Assembly (NCBI GenBank): GCA_002245135.1 | Contig: NGBS01000896.1 | Coordinates: 30,525-94,524, forward strand | Length of the DNA stretch: 64,000 nt | Source: Proteromonas lacertae | Taxonomy: Eukaryota > Sar > Bigyra > Opalinata > Proteromonadidae | Direction: 5' to 3' | Part shown: piece by piece, positions 23,900 to 36,865 of the stretch | Numbering within the stretch: position 1 is the first letter of the stretch | Layout: the number at the start of each line of letters is the position of its first letter | Translations under genes and position numbers: made by a program | The notes under the pieces: model-generated | Told to the model about the DNA's origin: nothing | What the model saw: only the letters and a program-made list of their open reading frames with translations | The model's database searches: none

Positions 23900-24638
23900 T
23901 TATTTACTATTAACACGATTCTTTTTAAATTCTTTTTCGCTCTTCCTTTTTATATATTTACCATATTTACCTTCTTTTTGAACTTCCTTTATTCTTTCTT
24001 CTTGCTCAATTTTCTTTATCTCTTTTCTCTTTAAATAGTACGGTTGTTTTCCTTTACTTACAGATTCACTCTCATTGTGCTTTATTTCTAATTTACGTTC
24101 TTTAATCTATATTTTATATATACACACATTATTTTCTATAATTATACAGATTGATTGATTTTTCTAGTCATTTTCTGTTCTCTAATTTTTGATATTTCAC
24201 TCTTTATTCTTAATTTTTCATCTTTATCTTTAGTTTTCTTCAATTCTTGCTGTAAATCATTTAATTCTTCATCCTAAACAATATATAATGACTATTTCAT
24301 ACAACTATATCATTTAAGAAAGAATAAGACTGCATAAATCTTTCATGATTTAGTTTCCCAGATAATTCACTAAATCTTGGATCTATTTTATATACTAAAA
24401 ATTCATTATACCAATTCTTTCCACTTTTTTCACAGCAATTACCTCTCTAAACTTTGGAACTCGAATTTTTGATGATACTTCAGTTGGTTGATTTTTATTA
24501 GCTCTTTTATTTGTTACTGCTACTACAATTCAATAAAAATCTCAACATACATTGCCCTGTTCTTGCTCGTTTCTTTGGTCTATCTATGTCTCCATTTTTC
24601 TTTAATTCTATCAGTTTTTCAAGTGGTATATCTTCCAT
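23900..24638 (-). CDS. RRP36: rRNA processing protein RRP36
   Basis: Exons 24638-24551, 24522-24303, 24273-24148 and 24106-23900 (introns 28, 29 and 41 nt) give 213 aa. RRP36 hallmarks are present in order: VSSKIRVPKFREVIAVKK, YKIDPRFSELSGKL, a Lys/Glu helix, then KGKQPYYLKRKEIKKIEQ, EGKYGKYIKRK and a basic tail. RRP36 acts in the nucleolus in early 18S rRNA processing (90S pre-ribosome). Between VKK and SGKNWYNEF the frame changes by one base at a run of six T's (24425-24430, A's on the coding strand). Adding one A restores the whole protein and makes exon lengths divisible by three, so a homopolymer error is likely. Confidence 0.8.
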
Positions 24639-24884
24639 ATTCAAAGAAATGATGTTTTGGTTATTGAAAATTTACTTAACCCACAATTTTAAATTATTCA
24701 TAACTCTTCTTATATGCTATTGTTGCAAGTGAAATTGAATAAGAATTATGTTGAGTTTATTTATATTTAAATATAAGTGAAATTTGTGAAATGATTTGAA
24801 AAATACAAAAACAATGTTATGAAATGGATGTTATTAGACTTGTTTTGCATTGCTGAATAAATCAGATACTACATAAAACATAAA

Positions 24885-26202
24885 TTATTCATAATAATAC
24901 TTCAACAAATTTACATTATTACCTTTATTTTTAATGCAAACAAATGCATATAATGGTTTCTTAATGTGAATAAATAACATCACTTCTTTCTCTTTATCCA
25001 TTTTAATACTCATACAACCTTCATTCATATTAAATATTATCTCATATACACTGCCATTAACAAATTTTATATCCTTAAAATCACATTCCTTCATCTTTTT
25101 TCCATTATAACCAAATAGTCTAGAATCTTCACAACCAATTCTTATACCACAACTTCCATTGTCATAACATAATTCATTACCTTCATATTTATTATTCATT
25201 GCACCACCAAAAACAAAGCCTGCATATCCATTTAATTGAAATACAAAATGATGAATTAAACTTTCCATTTTTATATTTAAAAAGCAATGACTAAAACCAA
25301 TATTATCTTTGTCATTATTTATTCTACTAATTGTTTTACCACAATTTGATATTTTTATCAGTTTGTGTTTACAACTATTAACAAAATTACATTCTGATGA
25401 GTATATCATATTCAATTCTTTTTCTATATCTTCAATATTGATTCTATCATTTGGTTCTTTCTTTATCATCTTTTCTATTAATATTCTGAATGATACATTA
25501 TTCTTTAATTCATCTTTTGAATATTCAACTGTTAATATCTTCTGAATTGATTCAATTATTGTTTTATATTCGAAAGGATATTTACCACAAGCTATTTTAT
25601 GCAATAACACTCCAAATTGCCATATGTCAATTGCTATTCCGATTTCTTTACCCTCTAATTCTTCAGGAGCAATATAGTTAATAGTTCTGTTATTTATATT
25701 CATATTTTTCTCATTTAGCATCTTTAAAGAATGATCAGATATCATATACTCATCATTTTCTTCATCATAAAAGATATTACTCAGTTTTATTCCTCCATGA
25801 CAATAACCAATTGAATGAAACTCTTTTAAGACACTACAGATTGTTAATAACATTTTATCATATCCATTATCACTAAAGTAAGCTAATATTTCTGTACTAG
25901 ACAGTATTTCTAACCTGTTATTGTATAATGATCTAATTAACATCAAGAAGTAATTTTCTTGGATTATATCTTTGTATTTCACAATATTTACACTTGTAAA
26001 TGTGTTGTTGATATTTTGGATCCTTTGAATAAAAGTTTTCATTGTCAGATCAGTGAATTCCTTCTTTAATATACTTTTCAAAAGAAATTTGTTTTTACAT
26101 TTGTTATTTGTGATAATATAACAATCTTTATTAGGTTGAGCGCTGAGTTGTAATAAAATCTACAATATATTCCTGTATTCATACATCATAGCTACTTCCC
26201 AT
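24885..26202 (-). CDS. Pseudokinase-SPRY-like protein
   Basis: Exon 1 is 26202-26185 and exon 2 is 26159-24885, across a 25-nt intron; about 430 aa. Residues ~1-290 are kinase-like. The VAIK lysine is present (FLLKSI), but the glycine loop is absent, HRD is HGG (YCHGGIKLSN), DFG is DHS (ISDHSL), and APEE is kept. It is therefore probably an inactive kinase used for binding. Residues ~300-430 are the SPRY-like module shared with the genes at 7.5, 15.4 and 34.8 kb (HCFLNIKMESLIHHFVFQ, YEIIFNMNEGCMSIK). The same pseudokinase class is joined to LRRs at 0.8-4 kb. Partner unknown. Confidence 0.75.
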
Positions 26203-26377
26203 CTTTTTCTTTATAATTTCATATATGTTACAAGACATTTAACAAGCTAATTCAAGATAAACAATAAAAAAATGAATTATGAAACGACTATTTATATTAT
26301 TTTTGTTCCAAATTCATAAAACAAAAATAGAATAGAAAACAACAACAAAATGCCTTAATTTCATTCAAAATTATATA

Positions 26378-29300
26378 TTACAATAGATTTCTATTTCTTG
26401 GCACTTTAACATCCAACTCTTTCATTATATCATCTAATTTATCTTTCATACTCTCAACACTCACATCATTTTGATTCATCAAAAACTCTTCAACATTCTT
26501 ATAAGTATCATTACTAACATTAATTCCCATCTTTGAAGCAATATCTTTAAAATCATTCAATCCATCAATCGATTCTTTAATTGTACTATTATCATCATTC
26601 AAATTGTATTTCTTCTTTATCATTTCAATCACTTTTATCTCATCACTACTAATATCCTTTTTATTTTTGTTTTTATTATCATAATTAGATTCTACTCCAG
26701 ATTCCATACTTTCTGGTATTTCATCTTCAGTATTAACATCACTGTCATATTTGATATTAGATATTGTATGTTCTACTACTTTATCAATATGTTTAATATT
26801 CTTTTCATCATTTTCTCGTTGAATATTGTCATTTGGAGTGAAATATTCATTCACTATGGAAGGACCATATATTTTACTTACATCTTCAATTACACTATTA
26901 TTATTATTATTATAAAACATATAAAAAGCACCTTTCTCTTTATTATTCTCATATTTATTCTTTTCATATAAATATCGTTGTTTTGTTAATTCATTTTTCT
27001 TCTTTAAATAGTACCAATAATGTAAAACTAATGGTCGATACTTTGGTATATCTGAAGCTGATATATTATCACCTGGTTGAGTTACACCTCCTCTTCCATA
27101 GTATAATAAGTTATTATTATATAAATCATTATTCTTATAATCATCTTTAGAGCTACGTTTATCAATTGGTTTTTCATCTTCACTACCATCATAATATCCT
27201 AATTCATGAAGTCTTTCTCTTAATCCTTTTGAATCGTAAGGAGATGCGTTCTTTTGATCTACTAAATCATCGATATTATCATCGTCTAAATGATTATAGA
27301 AATTGATTCGTTTTGCTATTTCTGAAATACCCATTTTAGACTTTTTGGTTTTATTGTAATGATCTAAAATTTGGGGATATTTTTTGAGTTTTTCTGATAA
27401 ACCAATTTTATTTATTCCCATTTTTTTAATCAGATCTTGATCCATTTTCTCAAAATCTATTTTGTTATTCTTATTTTCATTACTATTCAACTTATTATCT
27501 TCAATCTTCTGCAGCATCTTTCTAATCATAAATGAATTGTTATATTCATTATTGCCAATTGGATAAATAATAGAGTTAGGTATTTCCTTCAATGCATTTT
27601 CAACTGATTTTCTATTCTTTAAATGTGGATAAGCATCAACCAAATCTTTAATTGTGCAAGTACCATTATAAAACGATGAAATTACATTTTCACACTTTTT
27701 ATCTAATTTATATTGTTTCATTTCTTCTTCATCTGAACTTATAATAATATTCACTTTTCTTTTATCATTTCTTCGTTTATAAAATTCCATTTGTTTACTT
27801 CTTTGTGATGTAGTTGTGTATAATCTCTTATCTTCAACGTAATTATTATTACCATATTCATCTAATAATGATTCTTCATTCATTTCATCTTTTATATTAT
27901 TGTAATGATATTTATCTAAATATCTTTGATAGAATTTCGTATTCTTTATTTTATCTCTGTTATATTTAATCATATTTCTCTCAAATTCTCTTTCTTTACT
28001 GAAATCTTTAGAAATTAATTGATAATACCTCAGATCGTGTTCAAATTGGTCATCTTTTATTATGTCTAATAATCGTTTATTGATTTTATCATTCATTTCT
28101 ATTTCTTCATTGATCATTTCTTCTTCTTCTTTTTCTTGTTTATTTTCTTCGTTCATTTCTTCCAAGATTATTCCATTTCCTGTCCCATTCTTTATTTCTT
28201 CTAATGGATCGGTCTTATTGGATAATTTGTCAAGCAAAGGCTTGGCATTTTTGTCTTTTTTCAAAATGTAATTCCACATTAATGTTTGATATTTTTCATT
28301 ATCAATTTCTAATTCTCCATCACTTATTCCTGGATGTACAATCTCTTTCTTTGCATTCTTTTTCTCTCTAATTATTGTAGTCTCTTCCTCTTCTATATCT
28401 TTAATTAACTTCTCAAATCTCATAATTGGTTTCAAGTTTATTTTTTCTAAGGATCTCATTACTGGATTTAAATCACTATCATATTCTGTATCTAAATCAC
28501 TCTGACTACCATGACCAAACTGTGCTTCCCACAATCCAAGATACTTTCTTAATTTTCTCTTTTCTTGAGGAGTTTTTGATTCGAAGTCAGATAAATTATA
28601 TTCTGCAAATACTGGCGGCTTGAATAACCCTTGTGGATCGAATTTGTCCAAATCTGATGAATAAAGATCCGTTTCTTTTTCTTGGCTTGATTGGGTTTGA
28701 GGAGCTTTTTGAATTTTCTTTCTCATACTCGATGGGAACTTATCTTCAGTGAATGATGACTCTGCCTCTTTATCAGCTGTAATTTCTACTTTTGGTTTTT
28801 GGACTATTCTTTCATCTATATCTCTTTGATACTGATTTACTTTTCTTTCGTTGCTTTCATAGAAATCAGTCTTTTCTTTACCATCCTTTTCTTCACTTCT
28901 GTTGATTTTTACTATCTTCTTTGAAACAAAACCTGGAATTGTATGAAAATCAGGTTCATCCATATCATTTTCACCTTCTAAACTGCTAAACCCAGTAATT
29001 TGATCATCAGTTAATGGTTCAATTTCTTCTAATGACTTATTGTATACAATTTCTTCACCATTCTTCTTTAGAATCTTATTTATCTCTTTATAATACTCTT
29101 GAGCTGTATCTAGATCATTATCTTCATCTTCACCTTCATCAACCTTATTCTCTCCTTGTTTCTTTTCTTGTTTCAAAAATGGATCTGTTACATTCTTATA
29201 TTTATTTGGAACAGCAGTAATAACTTCAATCTCCTTCACATCCTTTGGGATTTCTTTCACTTCTTCTAAGTCATTAACATCTAAGCCTAATTGAGAGAAT

Positions 29301-29394
29301 AATTTAGGATATTCTCGTTTAATATTTTGTAATTGATTCTTTGATATTTGATTAGTGTCATTATAAGGTATTTCATCATCTCTAGGTGGTTGAT

Positions 29395-29426
<32 letters not shown>

Positions 29427-31693
29427 CTTGATCTATTATTATTGTTATTATTATTATTATTTCTTCTATAATCATTATTATAACGATTATTATAATTGCT
29501 ATTTTTATTGTTATAATTGCTATTGTTGCTATATCGATTATTATTATATTGTCGTTCTTGTCTTTGAGATGGTGGTCGTAGTGGAGGAGGAGGAGGAGAT
29601 TGTTGAATTGGTTTTGATTTTAGTGGAATTGAATTATTATTATTATTATTTGAATGTTTGATATAAAAATCATCATCATTACCACCATTAGATTCATTAT
29701 GAATATATCTCTTCTGATTATAATTATTATTATTATATCTTCTATTATTATTATTATAACGACTATTATTTCTATTATTATTATTATAATTATTGTTATT
29801 GTTATATCTACCTCTATTATTATTATTATCATATGGATATTTATTATTACTGCTATTTTCATCATTATCTTCAGTCTCTTCACTCTCTATTTCTGGTGCA
29901 TCTTTAAATTCAACATCATTTACATCATAACTTACCCAATTTAACTTATGCAAACCACTTTTCTCGATTTTAGTCTTATTCTCTATATCTTTCAATGTTA
30001 ATACTTCGTTTTTACCTGCCTCTTTGATACTATATTTCAATATATCATCAGGTCTGTATTTATCTTTACCTTCACCATCTGTATCACATTTCTCCAAGTC
30101 TTTTTCAGGTATAAATTCAGTTTGATCATACATTGGATTTCCAACAAAATCCATTAGTTTATATACACCAGGTACGTCATTCTTATCTAATTTAATTTCA
30201 TCATCTAATAGACCATCACTGTAATTCTCTTCGTTTGGATCTGCATCTATTTCATAACTTCGCCTTAAGACTTTCTTCATTGGGATATCTTCATTCAAAT
30301 TCAAATTTTTGGTATATTCTTTTAAATTGTAGGCAGATAAAGGGTAATTGTGTTGTTTTCTCTTCTCATGTGATTTCCAGGTTCTTTCATAACTATTAAG
30401 ATCATTGAATTCATAATATTCACCTTTATTAGCGTTGTATAACACTTCTCTTTGTTTCTCTTGTTTTATACTACTACTTAAATCATATATTGCCCAGACT
30501 CTATTCTTTTTACTTGGCTTCTTTTGATTGGAAGATATTTTTTTGTTAGGCTTGAGATTTGGCTCGACTCTTTTCACTTTTGATTTACCTGTTCTATTCT
30601 TCATATTGTAATTTCTTCTTCCTTGCTGTAATAATTGATTATATTTCTGTATTTCTTCTTCGGTTGTATCATCACTAAACGGTAAAAACTGTAATTTCCT
30701 TGGTATGTTTGGATTCTCCCAATATTCTTGAAATGTAAATGGTGTCTTAGCTTCTAACTGCTCAGCTATCTCACTCATTTGTCTTTTCAGCTCAACTATC
30801 TCTGGATCCATATCTTTCTTATCTTGCAATCTTAAGTATAATAACTTTATTATAGCTTCTACACGTTGTGGGAATATATGATAAAAACGAGCTAACGTCT
30901 CAATATCTACTCCATATTTTGTATGAGCTAAAAATATCTCTCTTTTGATAAACTCCGGAACTATTGTTGGGAAATCTAATTGATGACCTGGTACAAGCTC
31001 GTAATACATTCGTAAATGGGTACTTAAGGGAAATGGGGAATTCTTTGGTTCAGGAATGATCATGGTGTCTTCTTGCATATTCTGACCAGTGAAAAGATTA
31101 ATTAGTTTTGGATTCATACCATATATATCTGGTGGCTTGATATCTCTATAAATTGGATCATTAAGCGGTTTATAAACACTATGCTTAGCACCAGGTTGAA
31201 AATCTTTAAGTAAATTCTCAATAAAATGGCCTGCTTTATCTGATTGTTTGGCTCGTTCATTGAATTTACCATAAATCTTATCAAAACCTTCTTTTCTGCC
31301 TAATGATGTTAGAGATTCACCATAAACTTCTTTCATTGCTTTTTTAACCTTTTCTACAAAACCAGGTTCAGCTGGATCAAACCAATCAACATCCATTTGT
31401 TGGTACATGGTCAATAATATGAAATCTTCCATGAATGATGGATCTATATCTACTACTGGTATTGTAATATCATCAGGATTTTTCGTTTTCATATGTGAAG
31501 CATTCCGGTTAAGTTCGTTGTATTTTTGGGTTAAATATGCACGTATTGCACGATCAGTATGTATTCTGATTTTTTCCATCCTCTGCTGCTCAAGAACTAC
31601 TGAAGAACCTCCATCTTTCAAAGCGTTGAAATCTAAATCCTTTTTCATGTAACTCTGAACGGCCTTTATGCCATTTTTTATAATTTTACTCAT
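26378..31693 (-). CDS. Very large unidentified protein with Asn/Gln-rich centre
   Basis: 1771 aa in a single exon, starting MSKIIKNGIKAVQSYMKK. I do not recognise the family. The N-terminal ~400 residues look folded, with well-spaced hydrophobics and the segment YGVDIETLARFYHIFPQRV. That segment resembles the helix-turn-helix-like signature of some mitochondrial ribosomal proteins (mS45/Bot1 type), which is only a weak hint. Residues ~630-790 are Asn/Tyr/Arg-rich with poly-N and an 11-residue poly-Q. The C-terminal third is charged coiled coil with smaller poly-N tracts. It is unusual here for lacking introns over 5.3 kb. It is divergently oriented to the GPCR gene, 171 bp away. Confidence 0.75.
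29390..29830 (-). repeat. Trinucleotide-rich low-complexity tract (poly-N / poly-Q)
   Basis: Within the large gene, runs of TTG (coding CAA, Gln) at about 29395-29425 are followed by irregular ATT/TTA runs (coding AAT, Asn) mixed with Tyr and Arg codons to about 29830. All stay in frame, so the protein carries a prion-like segment. Both strands show spurious open frames because of the repeat. Confidence 0.8.
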
Positions 31694-31864
31694 TTACTAT
31701 TTCCAATGAGAAGAAAATTAGATAATTAGAAATGAGTATTTGATAGGCTTTATTAAATAGGCAAAGTATATTAAATTCAGAATCGAGCTTCTATTTGAAA
31801 AACTAAAACGACTATTTTGTTCCCATTAATCCAAAAATAGTATCGTTTTATTATATAAACGATT

Positions 31865-34093
31865 ATGATAATTCTCATTTTATTTTTGTTTTTAGATTTT
31901 ATATGTTGTTTAGATTGTTCAGTAGATAAGAGTATATTACCACTAATTACCTTAAATGAACGAGTGTTTCAGTATAATATCGTCAATAAAGATGTCAATA
32001 AGGCTTACGCTTATGTTAAAGAAAATAGATATTTTACCTATGATGTAAAGAAATTAACATTGGTTCAAAATAAACCCTCATCCTTTAGAATCACTGTTAA
32101 AAACAATAGCCTAATATTAGATGGTGAAAGAATATCTATAATATGTTACAATTCAGAAAATTCAGATGATAGTGTAACTTTATACATAATAGTCACAAGT
32201 AATGTTCATCTTTGTGGAAAAGATGATATAGAGGTAGTAGAAGGAATATGTAATGATGATTCATACATGATGATTTCATATAAATATAAAAAGGATTCAA
32301 CTTGTATTCAATCAGTATTACCTGAAAATGAGACTGTCTCATGTTATAATGAAGAAAATAAGAAAACTCCATCAGTACTAATGCATGTACTAATGACAGG
32401 CGATGGATTTTTATTCTGTTTTCTATTATACAAAATGTTTCAGAATTACGAAATATATCAACAATATATGCCTTGTTATTACATTGTTTTATATGTAATT
32501 GGAGTAATAATGATTACATTATATGAAGCGTTATTATCATTAACCAATGGAAGTAATTCAAGTTGTGATACTGTTATATATATCGGTGCATTTGGCTCGA
32601 CTCTTCAAACATGTTCAGCATTTACATTAGCTCAATATATGTATTATAAAGAGACAAGACAATTAATAGTAAAGAATAGCTTAATATTTTTCTTTATTCG
32701 TTTATTATTGTCATTTATTTCTCAAATTATGTATATATTTATTAGTTTATATTTTATAATGTTCATAGTGTTATGTCTATATCAAACAAGTATTACTTTC
32801 AATTTGGTAGAGAAGTTGATTTAATAAGTGGTTTAAAATATAAAATTCCATTTTGTGATAATCATCCTGTTGTATTGATATATGCAGTTCCTGTATATAT
32901 ATATATATATTTATTTATATTTACATTAGATTGTTATAACATTATTAACATTAGTTTATATTATGAAATATGAGAATAGAGTCAGACCAGGTTCATTGAT
33001 AGTATATACATTTCATATTTGGAGAACTGGTTTATGTATATTAACTCTAACCTTTTATCTATCAGAAATATCAATATCAAGTAGTTTATATAAAGGAAAT
33101 GAAAGAATGTATTTTGCTTTAACATTCAATCTTCTTCATATTATGTCTTTATTTGTATTTTTACCACTTGGAACTATACAGAAAAGAGAAAATCTAAGGC
33201 CACAGATAGCTACGAATATACTACAAGATGATATATATAGAGAATATTTCCGATCCTTTCTAATAGGAGAGAAATTAGATTATTTATTAGATTTCTGGGA
33301 AGATTGTCATTTATATAAGAAATTCACAACCAATCATTTTAAACGAGTTCATTTAATGTTAAAGAAAATCGTTGATACATATATATCATCCAACGCATAT
33401 AGGCCAATATTAATACCCGATGAAGTAAAAAGAGAGATATTGAAATATAATGAAAATCCAAATGATGGTAATGGTACAGAAGTATTAGATAAAGCTATAA
33501 TGATAGTATATGGTCAATTAGAAAAGAGATTTCCTTGGTTTTTGAAATCTAAATATATCCAATATATTGATGATACTTATGAATGGTTAGAAAGTTATAG
33601 AGATTATCATAAATCATTGCAATATTCAATAAGAATAAGAATGTGTGAAAATGCTGTAACAGATAGAGAAACAGGATTTTCCTATCAAATGAGTCGAGGT
33701 AGAATTGCTAATCCAAATAGTTGTTTCCAATTGGAAGATATTCCTTTGATATTTGGTGCTCGTAATAATAATAGAAATGTAGAGAATAGTAATAATATAA
33801 AGAATAATGAAGTAGATAATGGATTATTAAATCCAATAAATAAAAAAGTGAGTGATTCATCTGAAGCCACTCATGTTGATTGTCAGAGTAGAACGAATAT
33901 GTATATACCAGCTACATGTATGAATAATGATTTAATGAGTTCTGGTGGTGGTGGATTTGCAACATTAGGAACAGAATTTAGTGTTGCTGCATTTCCTGCT
34001 CCATCTTCAAATAAGACAACTGGAAGAAAGAGTAAGAAAACATCTTCCACTTGTATATCTGGAAGGTCGTTTGGTAATCCTTCTTCACCATAA
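31865..34093 (+). CDS. Seven-transmembrane receptor with C-terminal RGS domain
   Basis: Exons 31865-32730, 32769-32892 and 32930-34093 (introns 38 and 37 nt), 717 aa. There is a signal peptide at residues 1-17 (MIILILFLFLDFICC), a ~150-residue cysteine-containing ectodomain, and about seven hydrophobic helices between ~170 and ~415. An RGS domain follows (~425-545; IYREYFRSFLIGEKLDYLL, YEWLESYRDYHKSL) and then a Ser/Asn-rich tail. RGS domains accelerate GTP hydrolysis by G-alpha. Fusion to a 7TM receptor is known from plant RGS1 and several protists. It should act at the plasma membrane in heterotrimeric G-protein signalling; the ligand is unknown. Confidence 0.82.
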
Positions 34094-34259
34094 TATTTTT
34101 TAGAATGTGTTTTTATATATAATAGATATTTTAATTATTTATTATTATTTGAGTAATGTTTTTGTGAGAATATATGATTGTATCATTATTTATTTATTTA
34201 TTTTACAAGAAATATGTTATATAATAAAAACAATTAAATTATTATTTCACATATCAATA

Positions 34260-34536
34260 TTAATTATTATCACTAACACACCAAACACTTCTACAAAGTG
34301 GACATTTTTTGGAAGATAATAACCATTTTTCTATACAATGAACATGGAAACTATGCTTACAACTACCTCTTTCTATCACATACAATAGATTTCTATTTTT
34401 ATATACTAATTCTACAATTACTTCCAGGAGAATTGCATTCTGGACAACAACCATCAAATGGACTTTGACAAATCCCACAAAATTCTTCTTTTATATTCCA
34501 AGACCAAAAACCAACTCCTTCAAATCTATTCTTCAT
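34260..34536 (-). CDS. APC11: Anaphase-promoting complex subunit 11, copy B
   Basis: Exons 34536-34407 and 34372-34260 with a 34-nt intron identical in position to copy A. 80 aa, differing from copy A only at a few residues near the C-terminus ([14 protein letters not shown]). All RING-H2 zinc ligands are kept ([24 protein letters not shown]). Role as for copy A: the E2-recruiting RING subunit of the APC/C. Confidence 0.88.
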
Positions 34537-34752
34537 TATTTATATTAAATACTCTATTTTGATACAGTTTTAACAATTTTTATACTTTTTATCTTGATTG
34601 AGAAAGGCATAGACAAACAAAATCAATTTGAAATTTAAAAAATAACAAACATGTTTGAGAAAATGTATTTTGAAAAAATGAAAAAACAACAAAAGCAAAT
34701 GAAATTAGATGAATAAAAAATCAATATAAAATAGTAAATAGATATAAATATG

Positions 34753-36865
34753 CTAATCTTGACGATAGGCTGATAATAATTCTATACAACTATCTTTACA
34801 TTCTAAATCAGCATAAGGATATAATGGAGAAGGTAAATCTTTAACAAGTAAAACAGGAGATGAATTATTATGACTTATCCAAAATTCTCTTTTATTCATA
34901 TCAATAATCACTTCATAAATTGAACCATCTCCATGATTATTGAAATTTGGATTTTTATTCACGATTCTTCCAATATGGCAATATCTAGTAATATCTCTAC
35001 TTTCATCTCCCCATGCAACATAATTACATGTAAATGGTTGCTCATCAATACCAGTTCCAGAATATGTATTATTAGTTGATAAACCTAAAAACAAACAACT
35101 ATCTTCACAATATTTATATTTGATATGATAAATTCCACTTTCCATTTTTAAATTTAAATAACAATATACATCACATTCTTCAAATGGACAAGTCATTAAT
35201 TTTCCATTATTTGACACTTTTTTAACATCATCATAACCATTATGATGATATATAAATCTGGCTAATAATAATTCTAATGAAATTTTGAATTTATTTTCAC
35301 TTTGATTATTTTTACAACTTATTTCATATTCTCTCTTTTTATATCCATTATCTACTTTTCCATGAATTATTCCATTCTCTCTATTTATCATTAAACCATC
35401 AGGTAAGGAAGGATTTATCGAAAATTCACATCGATTTCCATCATATGAAGGAATTATAGAGATTTCTTCATTTGCATCAAATATATAATCAAATTGAGGA
35501 TATGAAAGTGAAGTAATTCTTTCTGTTTTTAATTCTTTCAATAATTCTTTATCTTTCATTATTTCACTCATTTCTTCTTCTTCTTTTAAACTCAATTTAT
35601 TTTCTTTTATATAATTCACTACTAACTCTTTTGGTGTGTTGTTTAAATAATAATCTTCATTCAACATACTGAAAAGAATTTCTTTTCCACAATGATCTTC
35701 TATTGATGAAATATTCTTTCTATCATCTATAAATAAACATAAACACTTCATGGTTCGATTTCTTTTATTCTCATTATATTCCAAACATAATCTATCCAAT
35801 ATATTTCTCTTATCAATATTTGAGATATATTCTATATAAAATATATTTTTAGTATTTATACTTTCGATCTTCATTCTTTTGTATTTTATTATCATTAATA
35901 CTATTTCTGTAATCTTCATTTTATTCATTTCAATTAACTTGATAATATTATCATCCAATTCTTCCTGTTTTATCTTCATTAAACTTTCTTTTTCTTCTTC
36001 ACTAAATTCTTCTTCTTTATTATCTTCAACATAATTATTCACAACTATATTTTGTATATTTTCATCTCTTATCTCATATAAATCGATATAGTTATTTGAT
36101 TCTATCTTTTTCAATTGGATTTTCATTTCTTTCAACATCTCTTTTTTCTCATTTTCTATTTCATTCTCTTTTATCTTTTCACAATCGATATCTTCTTCTA
36201 TTAAACACTTGAAATCATCTTTAATCTCTTCACTATTCTTTTTGGGTTTATACCATTCTAATAATCGATTTAATAACCATAACTCACTTCGAATTATCAC
36301 ATCTTTCATGTTTAATATCTCTATCAAATTATTCATTTCTAATCTCAACAAATATTCATTCTTATATAAATATTTATATCCTCGCTTTTCTATTTCTATC
36401 ATTTTCAATTCTTCTATCTCTCTTAAACATCCTGGAAATACATTACATATATGAATTAATTTCATTAATACTTCATCATCTATATTATTCTTCATAAATT
36501 CATAACAATCATTTATTATCTCTTTTTCACAATAACATAAACAAAACATCAACACTTCACACACATTCTCTTTACACATTATCAGTTCACCACCACTGTA
36601 GTATTTCTCCATCTCATGATAGCCAATTTCTTCGATTTCTTCATATAACTCTAAAACTCCGACAAACTCACGATCTAACAACAGTTTCTTTACAGTTTCA
36701 TTTCCATTCACTAAAATTGATTTGATTGACATTATTCGATTATCTCCAATCTTCACTTCTATATCACCAAAACCACTTTTAACCAATTTTCGACACAATC
36801 TATCATAAAAATAAATATATTAAATACCCCTCTTCTCTTATGCTTTTATTCACTTTTATTATCAT
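34753..36865 (-). CDS. BTB/BACK-He_PIG-SPRY protein, copy B (intact)
   Basis: Exon 1 is 36865-36828 (38 nt) and exon 2 is 36799-34753, across a 28-nt intron; about 694 aa, no interruption. A BTB-like segment comes first (GFGDIEVKIGDNR, GGELIMCKENVCEVL). A BACK-like region follows (NLIEILNMKDVIIRSELWLL), then a long Lys/Glu coiled coil. A second helical block precedes a putative Ig-like He_PIG stretch (FSINPSLPDGLMINRENGI), and the SPRY-like module ends the protein (YCYLNLKMESGIYHIKYKY, YEVIIDMNKREFWI). BTB-BACK proteins are usually Cullin-3 substrate adaptors, so it could present SPRY-bound targets for ubiquitination. That is inference. Confidence 0.75.

Noticed and set aside
29287-29944. Overlapping Ile/Asn- and Tyr/Val-rich open frames on both strands
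   Set aside because: Shadows of the ATT/TTG trinucleotide tract inside the 1771-aa gene.
26378-31693. Assignment of the large protein as SPT6
   Set aside because: Order of blocks does not fit: no S1, YqgF or tandem SH2 motifs are visible, and the N-terminus is not the acidic SPT6 type.
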